Assembly: GCA_037013495.1 (NCBI GenBank) | Contig: CM072805.1 | Location: 18,200,601-18,264,600, forward strand | DNA length: 64,000 nt | From: Hippophae tibetana | Taxonomy: Eukaryota; Streptophyta; Magnoliopsida; Rosales; Elaeagnaceae | Direction of reading: 5' to 3' | In this document: positions 59,694 through 64,000 of the stretch, one piece after another | Layout: the number at the start of each line of letters is the position of its first letter | Position numbering within the stretch: position 1 is the first letter of the stretch | The notes under the pieces: model-generated | Seen by the model: only the letters and a program-made list of their open reading frames with translations | Database searches by the model: none | What the model was told of the DNA's origin: nothing | Made by a program: the position numbers and the translations under genes

Positions 59694-60024
59694 TGATGAG
59701 TTAATCTTGTTGTTAGAGGGTGGTATCCAGTAGTTGATTTGTTTAATTTTAGCAAACTTTTTTTTTTGTTTGAATCCACAATTAGACTGTCAGTTTTAGT
59801 CCAATGTGTGGCTAAAAAATAGGATAGCAGTTATTTAAGTAAAGTTTGTGTTTAATTATATTTTTAGAAAACGTGGGTTAGTGGTGCAGTTAAGATTTTG
59901 TATTTACTTATATAATGAGAAAACCAGAAAATGATGCTGCAAGTTTTTGAGCATCTCCAAAATCCTCTGTCTTTGTGTATATTTTTTTCTCTGTGATAGT
60001 GTGCATTTCTTAAGAAAACCAACA
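59694..60024 (+). repeat. Copia 3' LTR (331 bp)
   Basis: Identical to the 5' LTR and followed by GAGCA. Confidence 0.97.
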
Positions 60025-60330
60025 GAGCATATAACAATGCTTCATTTTCTTTAATCTTTTTACGAAATAATATTAGGAAGGTCTGGAGCCAAATATAGTA
60101 ATTTTCAGGAATTAAACGAAGCATCAAATCACAAACACTATTAGGATCATGTTTATTTTTTCATACTAATATTGATAATTGAAGAATTATCTTGGTGGTA
60201 TGCTGCAGAAGTACAGCAGTCAACAGCGCAGTAGAGAGTAGCAGGTATGGGCGTAGCAACAGAGAACGGCATGCTTGGAGCAGCACCAGCACCAAAAGCG
60301 GAGCAGCAGTAATAGTAGACAATATGATTT
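60025..60330. other. Short spacer, no gene
   Basis: AT-rich at first, then (60200-60320) a GC-balanced stretch with many CAG/GCAGC words. No frame with family resemblance. It separates two copia insertions. Confidence 0.5.
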
Positions 60331-60567
60331 TGTTGGTGTGTGTTGTGGTGCATGCTGTAACAGTGACAGACACCAATATTTAATGGAGCAAAACATGGAA
60401 CAGACAATAATATTAGTGAAGTCATAAAACATGGATGTGCAGAAACTAGGGTTAATTGTTTAGTTTTCGTTTTTCTTGTATACATATACATAAACTCTTG
60501 TATATAAACTGAATAAAAATGAAATGAAATATACATGATAATTATCAGAAAAACACAATATTTGTCA
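60331..60567 (+). repeat. Copia 5' LTR (237 bp)
   Basis: Same family as the 225-bp LTRs at 40930/46563, with small indels such as CATGCTGTAACAGTGA inserted near the start. Confidence 0.9.
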
Positions 60568-60579
60568 TGGTATCAGAGC
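60568..60579 (+). other. Primer-binding site (initiator tRNA-Met type)
   Basis: TGGTATCAGAGC directly after the LTR. Confidence 0.93.
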
Positions 60580-61436
60580 AAGTTATTATTAACTAATGAA
60601 ATTACTTGCTATACTGATTTCTGTTCTACTACCATTTTGATTTCTAATCTCTGGTGTGGTTGTTGATTTCTGATTTCTCGTTTACATTTTTCCTCGAAGT
60701 TGATTTCTGATTTCTGCTGATTTTTGATTTCTGGTTTACATTTTTTCCTCGAAGCTGATTTCTGTTTTACTCGTTGAAACCGATCAGTTGCAATACTGAA
60801 AAAAAATACCATCAAGTAAAACAACAACATCTGTGTGCTCCAGAAGGGAATAAGTACAAAGAACATTGTTGTAAGGCTTAACCACAGAGGTTGAAACCTG
60901 AGGGGATGGGTAGACAGTGAAGCCATTTCTGCCCAACATCAGTTCCGTCGTCGCAATCTCAACAGAACCCTTCAGGGAGCCTTACTAATCTAATTGCTCG
61001 TTGGAGCCATTTCAGCTTACCTGCGTTTCAGGTCTATCTGCTCGTTGGAGTCGTCGTAGTTGCCCAACATTGCTTACTCATTGGGGCTGGTGCAGTCTCT
61101 CTACGTACCAATCTAGCTACCATCGTGGAGAAACTTGGAACGAAGCAGAAGAAGAGCGCTGCTTCACAGAGACGGAGGACCAGGTAGAGGGTTGACTTCG
61201 ACTGGATGTTGTAGTCGGCTAGGATTCGACCATCCTTATCTTCCATCAGAAGAAGAAAGCATCGTAGAGGGCTGCGCGAAGAAAAACTCCGTAGAGGGCA
61301 GCGTGAAGAAAACGTGCAAAGGGCTACGCAAATGGAAAAGAAAAGGAATTAGCGTTACAAAATGTTCTATATATAGCTAGTGTACAAAGTGTAAAAAAAA
61401 AGGAAAAAAAAGGAATGAATTTTTTTTTTAGATTTC
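60580..61436 (+). other. Copia leader
   Basis: Carries GATTTCTG repeats at 60617-60765 like the sister element. It lacks the sister's 95-base purine tract and has only short A runs (61393-61421), so those arrays expanded or shrank between copies. Confidence 0.7.
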
Positions 61437-64000
61437 ATGGCAGAATCTAGATATTTAACCATAAATTTCATATTTGAAGATTTGACTAAAAAAATGACGG
61501 AAGTTCTAACTAGAGCTCAAATCACCTCACAACCTCCACTAACTGAAGCGTCGACTACTCCCATTAATATCAAGTTGGGAGGATCCAACTATGCCTTATG
61601 GTCCTAGGTGGTAAAGATGTATATCTCTGGTAAAGACAAACTGGGATATATTAATGGGGATTTTCCTCAACCTGCTGAAACCGACCCCTCATTCAAGAGA
61701 TGGCGCACTGAAAATGTCATTGTCAAAGAATGGTTGATCAATTTGATGGACCCCTTCTTGATTGCAAATTTTATTCGATTTCCAACTGGGAAACAGGTTT
61801 GGGATTCTACTGCTACCACCTACTATGATAGGAAAGACACGTCTCAAGTGTATGATCTTCGACATTGAGTTACTCGTACGAAGCAGGCAGTTGGATCCAA
61901 TGAAAAATATTACAATGACCTTAAAGGGTTGTGGCGAGAAATTGATTTACGTCGTCCTAATCCAATGGAGTGTGCGACTGACATACAAAAATACAACTCC
62001 ATTGTACAGGAAGATCGAGTGTATACCTTCATCGATGGACTTGATGATAGACTAGACAAAAATCGAAGTGATGTGCTTCAAATCAAACCATTCCCTACGG
62101 TGGAACAAGCCTATGGATTCATCCGTAGGGAAGAGGTCTGGCAGACTGTGATGATCACGGGTACATATACGACACCCGGAGCAGTTTTGGTTTTCAAAGG
62201 GATCAAGGGACACCATAATCCATTGCCATCCAAACTAGGAACTTTTTTGGGTAGCAAGACATCCACGGGAAATCCACCCTCTATTGACATGAAATGTGGC
62301 CATTGTGGAAACTCCAAACACACCCGTGAAAACTACTTCAAACTATATGGGTATCCAGAATGGTGGAATGGTCTTCAAGCACGGAAGAAACGGGAAACCA
62401 CTAGGCGAGCTATTGTGGCTACCAATAATACATCACTATCCCTTATTCTACAGGTCGAATCTTCCCAGGATCCAGGTATTTCAAGTAAAGCATTTCACAT
62501 CTCTACTCGTAGTGATAAGGAGGATTGGATTCTAGACTCTAGAGCTACAGATCATATGACATTTGACCCAAAAGATCTCTCCAATACAACCCAACCGAGA
62601 CGGAGCCATGTTGCCAATGCCAATGGGGTCACTTATCCAATTACAGGGGCTAGAACAGTGACTTTATCTCCTTCATTATCATTATCTAATACATTACTTG
62701 TACCCTCTCTTTCAAACAGACTAATGTAAGTCAGGTCACTTCAGATCTTAACTGTGTAGTATTGATGTATTCAACCTTTTGTCTTCTACAGGATATTCTC
62801 ACCAAGGAAATCATTAGGCATGGTACTAAGAGAGGGGGTTATATTATGTGGATGACCTCAGTTTAGGAAGAGCCAATCACATGCAACACACTATTGGTAA
62901 CAAGGAACGTGAGATTTGGTTATGTCCTCGTCGATTTGGGCATCCATCATTTGGGTATTTAAAGAACCTACTCCCTAGTTTATTTTCAAATATCACACAC
63001 TCAGATTTCAAATGTGATATTTGTATCTTAGTAAAAAGTCATAGGATGTCTTATCCTATAAGCATGAATAAAAGTATGACTTCTTTTGATTTAGTACATT
63101 CTGATGTTTGGGGACCTTCCTCGGTCACTACGTCATCGGGTCATCATTGGTTTGTAATTTTTGTTGATGATTGTACACGAATGACATGGCTTTACCTTAT
63201 CAAACATAAAGATGAAGTATTTTCTACGTTTCACTTGTTTCACACCATGGTTCAAACATAATTTTCTGAAAAAAATTAAGATTTTTAGGTCTGATAATGG
63301 AAGGGAGTATGTTAATCAACAATTTCGGACATACTTGGACAACCATGGTATTCTCCATGAAACCTCGTGTTCACAAACCCCACAACAGAATGGGACTATG
63401 GAGAGGAAGAACAGGTATATTTTAAAAACTACTCGGGACTTACTAATTGGTGCACATATGCCTAGTAGATACTGAAGTAATGATATTACTACAGCTATGT
63501 ATCTACTAAACCGTATGCCCACAAAAACCTTACAATTTCAGACTCCATTAAAGGTGCTATCTGATCATGTTCCCTTTCCTAGTAATATTTTGATGCTTAC
63601 ACCCTGAATTTTTGGATGTGTTGTTTTTTTCCACCTCCATAAAAATCAACGAACTAAGTTAGATCCATGTGTTGTCCAATGTGTTTTCTTGGGGTATGGC
63701 GTACAAAATAAAGGATACTGATGCTACGATCCTATTACTAAAAGAACCTACATTACCATGGATGTCCCTTTCCTAGAATCTGAATAGTTTTTTCCATCAT
63801 CAGTATCCAATTACCCTCTTCAGGGGGAGAGTTATGGTGAAAAATGGAATTGGCTTGATGTTGAAGTATTAAACATTAGTAACAATCCAACATACTCAGA
63901 TAATGCCAAAAATATGGATGAGCCAGTACCTAGACCCAAACTTGAACTTCTAAGAACTGAATCTGAACTAGTGATTGAATCTCCAGAAGATGCAGTGGTT
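61437..64000 (+). pseudogene. Copia Gag-Pol, decayed and partial
   Basis: Collinear with 42187-44900. Lesions seen: TAG at 61605-61607 (sister CAG), TGA at 61866-61868, a 4-base loss at about 62726 that shifts frame, further shifts near 62838 and 63262, and TGA at 63473-63475. The zinc knuckle survives (CGHCGNSKHTRENY, last Cys changed to Tyr). The protease triad reads DSRATDHM instead of DSGATDHM. The integrase zinc and core motifs are present in pieces (62848-63475). Clearly non-functional. Confidence 0.92.

Larger units (their letters stand above)
55041..60024 (+). mobile_element. Near-intact, very recently inserted Ty1/copia element
   Basis: 4,984 bp with 331-bp LTRs (55041-55371, 59694-60024) identical by direct reading, including a ten-T run. 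GAGCA target duplications at 55036-55040 and 60025-60029. Primer site at 55374-55385, polypurine tract AAGGAGGAGAT before the 3' LTR. One 1,427-codon Gag-Pol frame has a single internal stop. It is a different family from the 40930 element. Confidence 0.98.
60331..64000 (+). mobile_element. Older copia element related to the 40930 copy, cut by window end
   Basis: A 237-bp LTR (60331-60567, TGTTGGTGTG...TTTGTCA), primer site, GATTTCT-repeat leader and Gag-Pol all align with 40930-46787. The 3' part lies beyond the window. It differs from the first copy at many sites, mostly transitions, and has numerous stops and frameshifts. It is a decayed older relative. Confidence 0.92.

Noticed and set aside
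1-64000. CRISPR array, bacterial operons, ribosome-binding sites
   Set aside because: Nothing prokaryotic. Tandem arrays here lack conserved repeats with unique spacers.
1-64000. tRNA or rRNA genes
   Set aside because: No cloverleaf or conserved promoter-box pair recognised. The TGGTATCAGAGC matches are retrotransposon primer sites.

Overview
The window is plant nuclear DNA, most likely from a dicot. It is AT-rich, carries Arabidopsis-type TTTAGGG repeats, has plant-style introns and is packed with Ty1/copia and Ty3/gypsy LTR retrotransposons. There is no intact host gene. The only host-gene sequence I recognise is a broken 3' part of the plant PurK-PurE fusion gene (AIR carboxylase, purine synthesis) at 38019-40151.

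Layout, left to right. 1-3546: old, decayed sequence with a 220-bp tandem duplication and fragments of a Tat-like gypsy element on both strands. 3547-12658: an old Athila-like gypsy element with two diverged LTRs and an internal deletion. A 1.8-kb solo LTR of another element (7020-8814, target duplication GTGAG) is nested in its pol. 13137-15540: a Tat-like gypsy fragment (LTR end, Gag, protease). 16510-22792: a decayed minus-strand copia element, its gag split by a 1.05-kb Harbinger-like inverted-repeat element that carries telomere-like repeats. 22793-29650: AT-rich sequence with a recent 283-bp tandem duplication and two degenerate minisatellites. 29651-36216: a decayed plus-strand gypsy element whose RT catalytic block is deleted and whose two LTRs differ in their 3' halves. 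36217-37930: an LTR-like, promoter-like stretch. 38019-40151: the PURKE remnant.

The right third holds four copia elements. 40930-46787 (+) has identical 225-bp LTRs and target duplication CTATT. 47554-52257 (-) has target duplication TCTAT and one shortened LTR. 55041-60024 (+) has identical 331-bp LTRs and target duplication GAGCA. 60331-64000 (+) is an older relative of the first and runs off the window. The two elements with identical LTRs must have moved very recently, yet both carry reading-frame lesions.

The features do not form a pathway. They record repeated insertion, nesting, internal deletion and decay around one host-gene fragment. I found no tRNA, rRNA, CRISPR array or novel defence or metabolic system. 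Identity statements come from reading by eye, not from alignment software.
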